Position numbers and translations under genes: made by a program | The notes under the pieces: generated by a model | Seen by the model: only the letters and a program-made list of their open reading frames with translations | The model's database searches: none | Told to the model about the DNA's origin: nothing | Origin: Iris pallida | Lineage: Eukaryota > Streptophyta > Magnoliopsida > Asparagales > Iridaceae | Length of the DNA: 64,000 nucleotides | Direction: 5' to 3' | Assembly (NCBI GenBank): GCA_029216955.1 | Contig: JANAVB010005597.1 | Coordinates: 45,013,060 to 45,077,059 of the forward strand | In this document: one piece after another, positions 45,415 to 56,952 of the stretch | Position numbering within the stretch: position 1 is the first letter of the stretch | Layout of the letters: each line of letters starts with the position of its first letter

Positions 45415-48400
45415 ATGGTGGAGACACGATCGCAGCGTCTCGGTCCAGGTGACACCACTGAGAGGTCTGCCACCTCTCGTCCAGCTCACCAGGACCCGGG
45501 GACTGCAGCTCCCCTTACTCCAGCTCATGTGGGAGCTTCTGCCACATTTGGAGGGTTCACCTCTACTTATTCGGGGGACCATCCCAGCGACCCCAGACAT
45601 GGCTCCCCCGTAGTTTTGTCAGCCACAGTTTCAGCAACACCAGCCGCAGTTCCAGCCGCCAATGCCATCTGGATTAGTGGATGCTGCACAGATGTTTTTA
45701 TACTTCCAATATTTCCTAGAGACGCAGCAGGCCCAGAAGCAGCGTCAGACAGCGGAGTTTACCAGGGGCATAGATGAGGCCCATCAGCTGGCTAGAGCGA
45801 CGGTGGAGAGGTTGGCTGTCCAGCCACAGGGAGGATTGGGACAGCCACGACAGCAGAGGATTCCGGGCATTCAGGACTTCAAGAAGATGAACCCCAGGGA
45901 CTTCTTGGGGACAGAGGGGATTCTTTATGCTGATGACTGGATTGAGCACATTGAGGAGATCTTTCGACTGGCGGAGATACTAGCCGGACTCCAGATAGAG
46001 GCAGCAGCCAGCCAGATGCAGGATCTTGCCCGTACCTGATATCAGACGGACCCGAGAGTAGGCACTCCAGGGCAGGCATGGGGAGCTTTCAAGGAGCTCT
46101 TCAAGGGGAAGTTTTTCCCGGATCAGGCAGTCGGTGCTTTGGAGACCCAGTTCGAGTACCTGGTTCAAGGGAACCAGACTGTAGAGGAATATTCCGGTGA
46201 GTTTTGTCGATTGAGCAGATTCGTGGAGGGCCTTAGCGAGACAGCGAAGGCGAGGAGGTTCAGGAAGGACTTGGTCAAGGAGGTCAAGTCCTTGACCAAG
46301 AGTGACAGGAACGCTACTTTTGAGGAGATCCTAGCAGGAACGATGGCGGCTGAGGATGATCTTGAGCTGAAGCTCAAGAGGGGCCGTGACACCCAGGGAG
46401 CTGGCAGCAGTAGAGGACAGGCTAAGAGGCCTCATTTTCAGCACCAGCAGTAGAGGCCATTCCAGCAGCAGAGGCCGTTCCAGCAGGTGCAGCAGCCGAG
46501 GCACCAGCAGCAGGCACCCAGGCAGCAGGTCGTCAGTTGTACTTTCTGCAAGAAGCAGGGTCATGGATGGAATGACTGCAGAAAGAGGCTTGGCAGGTGT
46601 CTACTATGTAGTTCTGGAGACCACCAGCTGAGGGAGTGTCCCATGTCTTCGGGACGACCAGTTGAGGGAGGCAGAGCCAAGGCTCTGGCAGGGCAGCAGA
46701 AGGGACCTTTGCCGACTCAGCAGCAGAGGTTCACCCAGCATCAGGCCAGGGGTGGTCAGCAGGGGCGAGCCTACGCCATGGCAGCAGAGGATGCCGAGGT
46801 TACTGGAGAGCTGATAGCAGGTTCTATTCTTCTCGACTCTATTCCAGCTTATGCATTGTTCGATTCTGGGGCTTTCCATAGCTTTGTATCAGTATCTTTT
46901 ACGATTCGACATCATGTTATATCTGAATCGTTGCCTAGGACTTGCAAGATCACGACCGGGGGTGGCATTATCCTCGTTCGTAATATTTGTAAGGGACGAA
47001 GAGTAGTTTTGGGAGGCCGAGAGTTGGATGTGTGTTTGCTCATAATGCCACTACCGAACTACGATATTGTACTAGGTATGGATTGGTTGAGCATGCACCA
47101 TGCCAGCATAGATTGCCGCGGGGGTAGAGTTCTGTTCAGAGCGCCAGGAGAGCCAGAGTTTGTATATTCCCGACGGCAGGCAGAGCAGACTTGCGAAGTT
47201 TTCTGTGGAGCTTCAGTCGAGGAGCAGCCAGCTCTACATCCTTTGATTACTGAGTTCATGGACGTATTTCCAGAGGAATTGCCTGAGCTTCCACCAGATA
47301 GAGATGTTGAGTTCTCGATAGACTTGGTTCCAGGTGCGGAACCCATTTCTCAGCACGTCTATCGAGTGAACAACAGCGAGCTGGTGGAATTGAAGAAGCA
47401 GGTGGATGAGTTGCAGGACAAGGGCTTCATCCGCTCTAGTTCTTCACCTTGGGGTGCACCGATACTCTTTGTACCGAAGAAGGATGGGTCGGTACGGATG
47501 TGTATCGACTACAGGGCACTCAACAGTCTGACGATCAAAAACAGATATCTACTGCCGCGGATCGACGATCTCTTCGATCAGTTGAGCGGAGCTCGGGTAT
47601 TCTCGAAGATCGATCTGAGGTCAGGCTACCACCAAGTAAAGGTGAAGAGGGAAGATATTCCGAAGACGGCGTTCAGGACGCGGTACTGCCAGTTCGAGTT
47701 TATGGTGATGCAGTTTGGGTTGACTAATGCTCCGGCGGTGTTCATGAACTTGATGAACAAGGTGTTCCACCAGTACTTAGATAAGTTCGTGGTTGTGTTC
47801 ATCGACGACATCCTGGTGTACTCGAAGACAGAGGAGGAGCATGAGGAGCACTTGAGAGTGGTCCTGGAGACTCTCAGGCAGGAGTAGCTTTACGGCAAGC
47901 TCTAAAAGTGCGAGTTTTTCCTAGACAGTGTTGACTTCGTGGGTCATGTAGTGACTGGAGATGGGATCTCAGTCGACCCAAGGAAGATATCAGCAGTTGA
48001 GGCTTGGGCAGCGCCGATGTCAGTGGCAGAGATCAGGAGCTTCCTGGGATTGGCAGGCTACTACAGGAGGTTCGTCCAGAATTTCTTCCGGGTTGTAGAG
48101 CCGTTGTCTAGGCTGACCCGGAAGGACGTAGAGTTTGTCTGGTCAGAGGAGTGTCAGGCCGCTTTCGATGAGTTGAAGAAGCGGTTGACGACAGCCCCGA
48201 TTCTGACATTGCCATCAGGATCAGGCGGGTTCACTATCTACAGTGACGCCTCGGGGAAGGGTTTGGGTTGTGTCTTGCAGCAGCATGGAAAGGTGATTGC
48301 CTATGCTTCCAGGCAGTTACGTCCCCATGAGAAGAACTACCCTACCCATGATTTGGAGTTGGCGACAGTTATCTTTGCTCTGAAGCTGTGGAAACACTAT

Positions 48401-50226
48401 TTGTATGGAGAGCGCGTGGAGATATTTACAGACCATAAGAGCTTGAAATACGTGTTTACGCAGAAGAAGATGAACATGAGGCAGCGTAGATGGCTGGAGC
48501 TGATGAAGGACTTTGATATTCTACTGCAGTATCACCCAGGGAAGGCCAACGTAGTTACCGATGCTTTGAGCAGATATCCGAAAGCTATGTGCTTGGCGAT
48601 GGATCGTCACTTGTTAGCAGACTTGGAGAGCCTTGGGATCGAGGTGATTGTGCCGGGAGTGCAGATGCAGATGTGGGGCCTCCAGATTCAGTCGGACTTG
48701 ATTGATAGGATCAAGTCGGCTCAGTTCGATGATGTTTCTCTACGATGCATCATGGAGCAGGTCAGATCAGGATTTACGGACGATGAGTTCACTCTTACAG
48801 GGGATGGCACATTGAGGCACGGTTCCAGACTGTGTATGCCCAGTGGAGACTTTCGGGAGCAGGTTATGCAAGAGGCCCACCGTTCTCAGTACTCGATACA
48901 TCTGGGAGCCAACAAGATGTATAGGGATCTGAGAGAGCATGTATGGTGGAGTGGGATGAAGCACGAGGTAGCACACTTCGTATCCAGGTGTTTGATCTGC
49001 CAGCAGGTCAAGGCAGAGAGACAGAGGCCAGGAGGACTGTTGCAGCCATTGCCTATTCCGGAGTGGAAGTGGGAGCACATCACGATGGACTTTGTTTCGG
49101 GATTGTCGCGTACTCTAGGAGGGAAGGATGCGATTTGGGTCATCGTCGACAGGTTGACCAAATTGGCCCACTTCTTGCCATTCAAAGTGGGTTTGTCTAC
49201 CGAGAAGCTATCAGAGATGTATATGAGGCAGATAGTCAGACTTTATGGAGTTCCAGTGAGCATTGTATCGGAGCGGGACAGTCATTTCACTTCACATTTC
49301 TGGAGGAGCTTGCATATTAGCTTGGGCACTCAGCTCAAGTTTAGTACTGCATACCACCCGCAGACAGACGGACAGTCAGAACGGACCATTCAGACACTGG
49401 AGGATATGTTACGGACTTGTGTCCTGGACTTTGGAGGATCTTAGGAGAGTCACCTGCACTTAGTAGAGTTTGCATACAATAACAGCTTTCAGGCCAGCAT
49501 TGAGATGTCCCCTTTCGAGGCACTGTACGGGCGTAGATGTCGTACACCCTTGTCTTGGGATGATGTTGGGGAGCGAGTTTTATTGGGGCCTGAAATGGTT
49601 GTAGATACAGCAGAGAAGGTGAAGCTCATCAGAGATCGGCTTTACGTGGCGCAGGACAGACATCGGCATTGGGCCGACAGCCACCGCAGACCTTTGGAGT
49701 TGAGGTACAGTTTAGAGATAGGATTAGAATTAGGTTGTCTTGTTTGTGTTTTGTTAACCATGTTTGATTATCATAATTAAATTGAGACCTTGCTTGTGAT
49801 TAGGTTGGAGACCAGGTATTCTTGAGGATATCTCCGACACGTGGCACGATATATTTTGGTGGAGGTGGGAAGCTTAGCCCGCATTTCATCGGCCCTTTCG
49901 TTATCAGCGGGAGAGTCGGTGACGTGTCTTACAGGCTAGACTTACCACCAGCATTGGTAGGAGTCCACAACGTATTTCATGTGTCGCAGTTGAGACGGTA
50001 CATGGCAGATCCTAGCCATGTACTTGATCATTCCGAGATCGAGGTGGGTCCTACTCTTCGTTATCCAGAGTAGCCTGTTGAGATTCTGGATCGACGGGAG
50101 AAGGCATTAAGGAACCAGACAATACCATTGGTTCGTGTCACATGGAGGCATCATTCTCCAGGAGAGTCCACCTGGGAACGGGAGGATGAGATGCGCGAGC
50201 GATACCCTTATCTATTTGTACCTTGA
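45415..50226 (+). pseudogene. Tekay-type gypsy gag-pol polyprotein, degenerate
   Basis: Gag starts MVETRSQR at 45415 and has one frame change near 45605-45640, then continues through the capsid region. In-frame stops lie at 46037, 46451, 47885, 47903, 49442 and 50071. Domains in order: two zinc knuckles (46538-46579 and 46598-46639), protease FDSGAFHSF (Asp at 46862), RT with [10 protein letters not shown] and FIDD (47798-47809), RNase H FTIYSDAS (about 48229), integrase zinc-binding region (about 48870-49000), integrase core [11 protein letters not shown], and QSERTIQ, then a chromodomain-like end (about 50075-50226). The second catalytic Asp of integrase, expected in SDRD, is Glu here. A 99-bp intron-like insert lies at 49705-49803. 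The chromodomain normally directs integration to heterochromatin. Confidence 0.9.
49705..49803 (+). other. Intron-like insert in the pol gene
   Basis: Starts GTACAG, ends GATTAG, is T-rich, and separates 'RRPLEL' from 'GDQVFL', which are adjacent in related polyproteins. The branch-point-like 'ataattaaatt' and the 99-bp length suit a plant intron. Removing it leaves the frame off by one base, which I attribute to a one-base deletion just upstream. A random insertion is the alternative. Confidence 0.5.
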
Positions 50227-50290
50227 GGTATGATTTCTATCCTTCTCATCAGTTTCAGTTTCGTCTTTAAATTTTGAGGACGAAATTATT

Positions 50291-50306
50291 GTTAGGAGGG
50301 TAGACT
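50291..50306 (+). other. Polypurine tract of the Tekay element
   Basis: GTTAGGAGGGTAGACT follows 'ttttgaggacgaaatt' and abuts the 3' LTR, the standard Tekay arrangement. Confidence 0.8.
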
Positions 50307-52131
50307 TGTAACACCCTGTTTTCTGAAATTAGGGTATTTTGAAAAATTTATTATTTTTATTATTTATTAATGGTGTTTTAGGCATAATATAAATTATGGT
50401 GATTTCTAGTGTAATTAAAACCATTTCCTAAGTCATGACTTATGACTTTGTGACTTACTAGCAAAATCTTAGTGTAAACCCTAGTTATTCCTTAAACTAG
50501 GAGTTACCATGACCACGTGAGCCTAGCCATAGGCTTAGAACATCAAATTAGTGATTTTAGCCAAAAAGGGTATTTTGGTAAATTACTAGATTTTATTTGA
50601 GATTATGTGATTTTAATATTATTTAATCATGGTTAAGTACCATGATTAGCCCCTAACCTATCTCACCCTAATCTAGAGGTTAGCTACTAACCTAGAAGTT
50701 AGAGGATGGATAATTGGTCATGGGTTAAAGCAATGAAAATATCTAGATATTTACAAAATGGATATTTTGCTTGAAACCCTCAAAAATATCCCAACTTTAG
50801 CACCAAAGTCTTGCCTTCACCATGAAGGAAAGGGCAAGGACACCCCCCTTGCCATGGCCAGCCAAGGACACCTCCCTAGCAGCCACACCATTCTATATAA
50901 CCTCACCAAATCATTCGTGAACATTTTACATGAATTTTAATCCTACAAAATCCCATTTCCTTCAAACCTACACAACTTGATCATTTTTGATCCAAATCAC
51001 CTCTAGTATTTTGCATTGGGACCCTACAACATCAAGGGTGCTAAGGGAGGCTAGCAATCCAGATTTCATGAGCTTTGGACATCACCAAGTGGAAGGAAGC
51101 ATACCCCCTCTTTATTGATTTTCCCTTGGAATTGCACAATTAGGTAAATGCCCTCAAACCTAGTTAATATTCTGTTTTTTCTTTATAAATGCATGCATAT
51201 AGGTCTACCCTAACTATGGGTCAAGTTTGGTGAAATTTAGGGTTGGTTTGGTGTCCGTATCGGACACGTATCCTAGGTTGAAAAACCTTGTTTGGTGAAA
51301 TGCCTCAAAGAAATGGTTTTTGTGTTTTTGCAAAACAAATTACATATTCATGTAGCCCTAGACTTGTAGGTTATAACCCTAGTTGACTGAGCACGTTTTC
51401 GTGCTGTGTTCGTGTCCAAAATGGACACGAACTCGCAGCATGAGGCCACGCGCGCGTGCCCTGCTACCACGCTCTTCGTGCTCACTGCACAGAGTACTAG
51501 GACACGTGAAATTTGACTTGGACACGGAGGCAATGTCTTCGAGCATTCCCCCAGAGTTTCGTGTCGCACCGTGTCGTGTCGAGTGAGAAATCTCACTCGT
51601 ACTGGACACGCACTGACTGTGCACACGCGCACGGGGGCCAACTTCGCGCGTGTCGTGTCGTGCGGACACGACACTTGGGCACCTCGTGGTGACCCGAGCG
51701 TGTAGCCCATCATGTGGCGAACACGAGGACACGGGCACGAGATGTGTCGTGTCCTGTGTCACGAGCACGAGGCGCTCGACCGCGTGCACGACGCGGTCTT
51801 AACGCGCGTATCAGTCGTATTTTTCACAACCGATACGGTCTTCGTATCGTGTCCTGGAGTGTGTGGACACGAATCAGTGTGTGGGTCGTGTAGCCCTATA
51901 TGTGGGCTACACGTGTGCATGACCACGAGACGTGTCGTGTCTCGTGGTGTGTCCACGAGAGTGTGGAACACGTGCACGACGCTGTGTACGTGTGTGCGTA
52001 TCTTAGTTTACCCGATTTGCTTTTTGAGAGTTTAGACACATCAAATCGTGTCGTGGTGTCGTGTCAGGCACCTAGGACACTAGAGGACACTTGGGGCATC
52101 ACTTACCAACCCTTGGGTTCGAACCTTAGTT
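50307..52131 (+). repeat. Right (3') LTR of the Tekay element, first part
   Basis: Matches 31901-33698 with a 36-bp extra piece near 51005-51040. Cut by the CACTA element at 52132. Confidence 0.9.
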
Positions 52132-54103
52132 CACTACAACAAAAAATCCTTTTAATGATGGCAAAAAAGCGTCATTAATGACAAACCATGACGCTTTTTT
52201 TTCCACAGCAACCGTTATGAAAACGGGTGTTATAAATTTTTTTTAAAAGCGTCATAAAATAACCATCATGAATAGTTTCTATAAAAGTGTTATGAATAGT
52301 TAATATATAGTGCACAATTCAGAACAATTTTAAAACGTCATGAATAGATAATATGTACAAGCTCAATGCAGCATATTTATAACACTTTATACTATTCAAA
52401 TTAGCACATTTATAATGCTCTATACTGCACAGTATATATTACATTCCAAAAACTTAATATTATATATCACCATCTTTATTACATTTCTCAAAATAGAGTA
52501 CATATCAACATCTTTATTACATTGAATATCCAAATACAGAATGTACTTAAAAAATAGAAATAAATCTCTCTTTTGCTAACCAAATTATTAGAAATATTTA
52601 CTTATGTAGATTCTGACCATGGATCTTCTCTCTGCCATCTCTTGAAGATATCGGGAGTCCCAAAGAGAAGTAGTGTCGCAGCTGAGCGATGACTTGGTGC
52701 TGCTGCAGCCGGCGCAGTCGTGGGAGAGCCTCAATCCCTTACTCTCACCTGAACCCTCACCAGCGCCATCAGTACGTACATCTACTACATATGGCAACTA
52801 ACTCCTCTTGGCCAGCATCTCCACAGATATCACAGACTTTGACCTACAACCATATTGCATTTGGAATGTCACACTTCAAATAGGAATAGCATCAAATAGG
52901 AATAGCATCTCCACAGAATGGGACTAAGTTCTTTCCAAGCATACAAATGATAAAAGATGACTAATAAAAACAGGAGCCTAGCACGGAAAATTTACTATAA
53001 AAAAATAGCGATAACTGAAAAAATTTACTGTAATGATAAAAGATGACTAATAAAAACAGCTATAACTGAAAAAATAGTAAAGAAATTACCTTTGAACCTT
53101 TAAGATCTTCTCTCTTCAGTTCATTGGCCTGAAAATGATAACATAAGCAGAGAAAATGATAACATAAATAGCTCCAAGAGGTACATAAATTAGCGAGAAG
53201 AGGCTCAGATTCAGCTTCAGTCCATGATTACTCACTCACAATTGGAGGTGGACCCCCACTCTCATCATCCCTTCTTCCAACAAATGGCTGTAATGGAGCT
53301 GCCTCGCCATCTGAAGGAGCAGCCAAATCATCATTGCCAAAAAAAATTCTTGTTCTTCTTCTTTTCCTTTTTCCTTTTCCTTTTTTTTCTCTTCTCTCCT
53401 CTCCTCTCCTTAATTCTAATTCCCCTGACAAGTAATGGCTGCACTGTGTGCCTCGCCATTAGCCGAGGAAGAGAAACAGAGAAGAAATTGAAGGATAAAT
53501 GAGAATACAAGACGAAAAAAAATGGTAGTCTAAAGTATGAATTCAGACATCATATAATACAATGTTAATTTTCTCTACAGTTAGCAAAAAGTGCAAGATT
53601 AATGGCACCAGCTCCACAGCAAGTTGCAAATGAATGGGAACTCATCACTTTCTACTAAAACAGTTTTGATTACAATTAACAGAAGAAACAAAGACAGATA
53701 CACAATCGATTTGTCTTGATTGCACTAATAGTATACAACCGTACCAGAAAGAGCCATTAATCCATCAAAATATTACTCCATTGAATGATAAGATCATTCA
53801 TGTCTTCCCATTCTTAACTACTCTGTATATAGAATTCTCTCTGTTACAGGTTCCGAGTGTTAACCTCACAGTGCCAGTAGTCATTGGTAACACAAATATC
53901 ACATTGTTAGTATTCAGTGTTTGACTACTGCTACCTTTACAAAGTAGATTACCAAATAGAGTTGAATGTAAGAGAAGGATTCATGTAGACAACCCAAACA
54001 TTTGGGATAAAGGCTGGACAATTGTTTTTTTGTTGTTATATAGGGTAGAAATCTTCAGATTTCAACCGATATAGCTCAAAAAAAGAGGGTAGTAAGTAAT
54101 TAC

Positions 54104-54180
54104 CAGAACTTGAACTCGGGAAGGCGGCGCATGAAGGGCTTGAACTCGTCGGCAGCGAGGCCCCGTCCATGCCAACGTAC
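54104..54180 (-). pseudogene. RER1: Captured exon of RER1 (Golgi-to-ER retrieval receptor)
   Basis: The minus strand encodes DGASLPT in one frame and DEFKPFMRRLPEFKFW in the next. RER1 proteins have DGPSLPT, a few residues, then (D/E)EFRPFIRRLPEFKFW. The frame change is explained by a deletion of about 13 bases between two 'gacg' words. The fragment is flanked by a splice acceptor (ttgtag) and donor (gtaatt), so it is one captured exon with intron ends. RER1 retrieves ER membrane proteins from the Golgi; this 77-bp piece cannot do that. Identification is from memory of the family. Confidence 0.7.
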
Positions 54181-55420
54181 CTACAAAGCATCCAACAAAA
54201 GCAGATATAAATAGGGACACACAATCAAATTAACGTACCTGCAAAGCAAGGTAAGGGTAAACACAAAATCCAACGAATTATTTGTTTTCACGGTAATAAA
54301 AAATTTGAGAACATAATCTAGCCGACTCACCAATGAAAGGGGCCCAAATAGAATTAGCATGGGGTGAAAGGCAATTGGTTCTGGATCAAAAATAAGAATT
54401 TATGATCCTATTTATATCTTCAAGAGATGAAAATTTGAGAACATAATCTAGCCGACTCACCAAGAATCCTAAACTAACACATGCATACCTATACAATATA
54501 CCTTAACATCTCAGAAGACTACAGTCATCCCAAAACTCAGATGCAATTAACCATCACAATGAGATAGTCATGGGCCAAAATCATCTAGCCCAACTCCCAT
54601 GTCTATTATACTAACTGAACTAACTCTCTCCATTCCTAATCTCACAAACCCCAGTTAACTATGGTGTTTCACCACATTCTCTTACTTCCTAAGTTTGGTA
54701 GGCTGCCATAGCCACTTATATTGGGACCGAAATCATAATATAGGAACAAACCCAAGTCTCTCTTCTATAAACCACTGAGGCCAATTACTGATACCCTATA
54801 CTCATAAGTATACAAACATGCTACTATGTAGGTAAAAAGGTCTAGGATACATTCTCACATTCTTCTAAACACACCCAACTCATACTCATGACTGATACAT
54901 AAAGACTTAACCAATGGTTATCACATCTACCCATACACACAAGACTGGTACATCTAGTATCAAGGTGTCTGACCAAAACAAAACCCAGGTGAGCATCTAA
55001 GGGTTATAGCAAAGTCTAAATAGATGGATAAACCAGGTGATGGCAAAACAAGAAGTTATGCAGTAAACAGATGTCCAAGGGATGCAGGGCTCGACTAGGG
55101 AATAGACATGCAGTAGACAGATAATCAAATGGCTTTACTGTGCAGTAGAAGTGAATGGACCATGATGCAGTTGGCCAATGTATTGAATGGGGGTGCAGTA
55201 AAATGAGTTGAGATGAATGCAATGCAGTGATGTAATAATGTTGAACAGATGGTTCAATGGGATGCAGGGTTTGGTAAGGGGCAGGGCTCTGACTGCTCTG
55301 TAGGGCATGAGATGTGGCTCGATTGCCATGTCCCACGGATCTCTAAGAAAAAGGTCAGTACACAGAGATAAAGTCAAGCTATCCAAGTGATAAGGAGGGT
55401 GGACAACCAATGCAAACCAA

Positions 55421-55553
55421 TATCTGGCCGTATAACTGAGCAGTGAACAAAGAGGGGCAACCACATGAACCGATTCCCCCTTACATAAATAACTCGACAA
55501 TATCTGGCCGTATAACTGAGCAGTGAACAAAGGGGGGCAACCACATGAACCAA
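55421..55553 (+). repeat. 80-bp period tandem duplication
   Basis: tatctggccgtataactgag starts at 55421 and again at 55501. The two copies agree for about 53 bp, through 'ggcaaccacatgaacc'. Confidence 0.9.
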
Positions 55554-55799
55554 ATTATTTTGTATTCGACAAATCAAAAGTCTATTCTTATACTAGATCA
55601 GTCCACTATCAATTCCATTCAAACAAATCCTATGACAACTATCAGCTATCCGGGCATCAGGACACAAATTTCCATTAGCATCCCTGATTTTGGATAATGC
55701 ATGAAGTTTGATTCCGATATCACTAAGTTTTATCGACCATAGAAAAATATAATTTGGTCAACAAGGAAACAAGAATCGAACCTGACAACAACTTCCCTT

Positions 55800-55922
55800 G
55801 ATGTCGCACCCACAGGCTCGGGCTCCTTGATGTCAACCACCACTATGTATTTGTGTAGCATCAGGGATCGATCTTGATCAAGGATGAGCATGCCGCGTAC
55901 TGACCAAGTGCGTAGCCTGCAT
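55800..55922 (-). other. Exon-like stretch inside the CACTA element
   Basis: A minus-strand frame reads through VRGMLILDQDRSLMLHKYIV and VVDIKEPEP with no stop, followed by a donor-like 'caggtt'. It looks like part of another captured gene, but I do not recognise it. Confidence 0.35.
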
Positions 55923-56039
55923 TTTCAATATTCAGTTTCCACTGATGCATTCCACGAACAGATGGTGGATGGGTTGAAATTGAGTAATCATGGCCATTGT
56001 GTTGCAGCGATGTCCATCTAATGATCGATAAATTAATGA

Positions 56040-56720
56040 CGGGGAAGGAGATGGAACGAAAAGCTTGTGGGGAACTTGTCGGAGGACCTGGGGTAGGCGG
56101 GCAGAGGGTCCCTCCTCCAATAGGGACTCAGGAATATGGGTTTCTTTCGAGGCCAACGCTCCGACGAGAGGGGGCACCGCCTTCCTTTACCGCTCCATAG
56201 TCGAGATGCCCCTCCTCTACCGCCGAAAAAAAATAGAGAAGGGAGAAGGGTTTTTCTTCAGAGGAGAAGGGTTTCTCTCTCTTCAAGGGAGAAATAGAGA
56301 GAACGTTGGCATGGACGGAGTGGAGGAGAAGGAGGGAAGGAAAGAAATAATGGGGGTGCTTCTCCTTCGTTCAACATTTTAGGGTTCTGGTTTTGGAATT
56401 GGGGTTAGAGAAGGGGGAAGGAGGAGACGGAGATGAAGAGGAGTGATTTTTTTGTAGGGATTGGGAGACTTCCATACTTTTGGCATGGCGGAAGAGAGGG
56501 ACCCCCGGTGCAGCCTCAAACTCCGGATCCACGACCGACAAGTGGAAGCCGATCTAGGGTTAGGGTTTTGGAGTTGGGGGAAAGAAAGGAGAAGAAGAGG
56601 AGGAGAGGAGGGTGTTGCTAAACTAGAGTTAAGGTTTTGGATCTATGGGATTTTGGATTTGGGGGAGAGGAGGGAGAAGAAAGGATCGGAGAAGGAGAAG
56701 ACCAGAACCAGAGGGAGAGA
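56040..56720 (+). other. Purine-rich, leader-like segment of the CACTA element
   Basis: GA-rich with 'tagggttctgg' and 'gggttagggttttggag'. Its open frames (up to about 113 codons) are low-complexity and show no family. It resembles a plant 5' untranslated region, possibly that of a captured gene or of the element's own lost transposase. Confidence 0.4.
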
Positions 56721-56952
56721 AAAAATTTTGTTGAAGCGCGGGATTTTGTCAAAAAATAAACTTAACAAATATTACAAGTTTGCCACCGCTCTAAACTATT
56801 AATAACGCTTTGTTTTATAAACGTTATAAAAAGTCCAGAATTAGCCCAAACTGTCATAGAAAAAAGGAAATTTTTAACTTAATAACGCTTATGTATCAGC
56901 CGTCATTAAAACTCCTTGTCGAGCGTCATTAAAAGGGTTTTTTGTTGTAGTG

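Larger units (their letters stand above)
52132..56952. mobile_element. CACTA (En/Spm-type) non-autonomous element
   Basis: Ends CACTACAACAAAAAATCC and the inverse complement of CACTACAACAAAAAACCC. Subterminal repeats of 'gcgtcatt', 'aatgacg' and 'aacgctt' sit near both ends. The target duplication is GTT/ATT (52129-52131 and 56953-56955), one mismatch, 3 bp as expected. 4.8 kb, with no transposase gene that I recognise. Cargo includes an RER1 exon (54104-54180), a leader-like purine-rich segment (56040-56720) and an unidentified exon-like stretch (about 55800-55920, minus). Confidence 0.88.

Noticed and set aside
53224..53502. CDS with a Phe/Leu-rich C-terminus in the CACTA element
   Set aside because: The hydrophobic run is a TTC/TTT pyrimidine tract; no family and no flanking gene structure.
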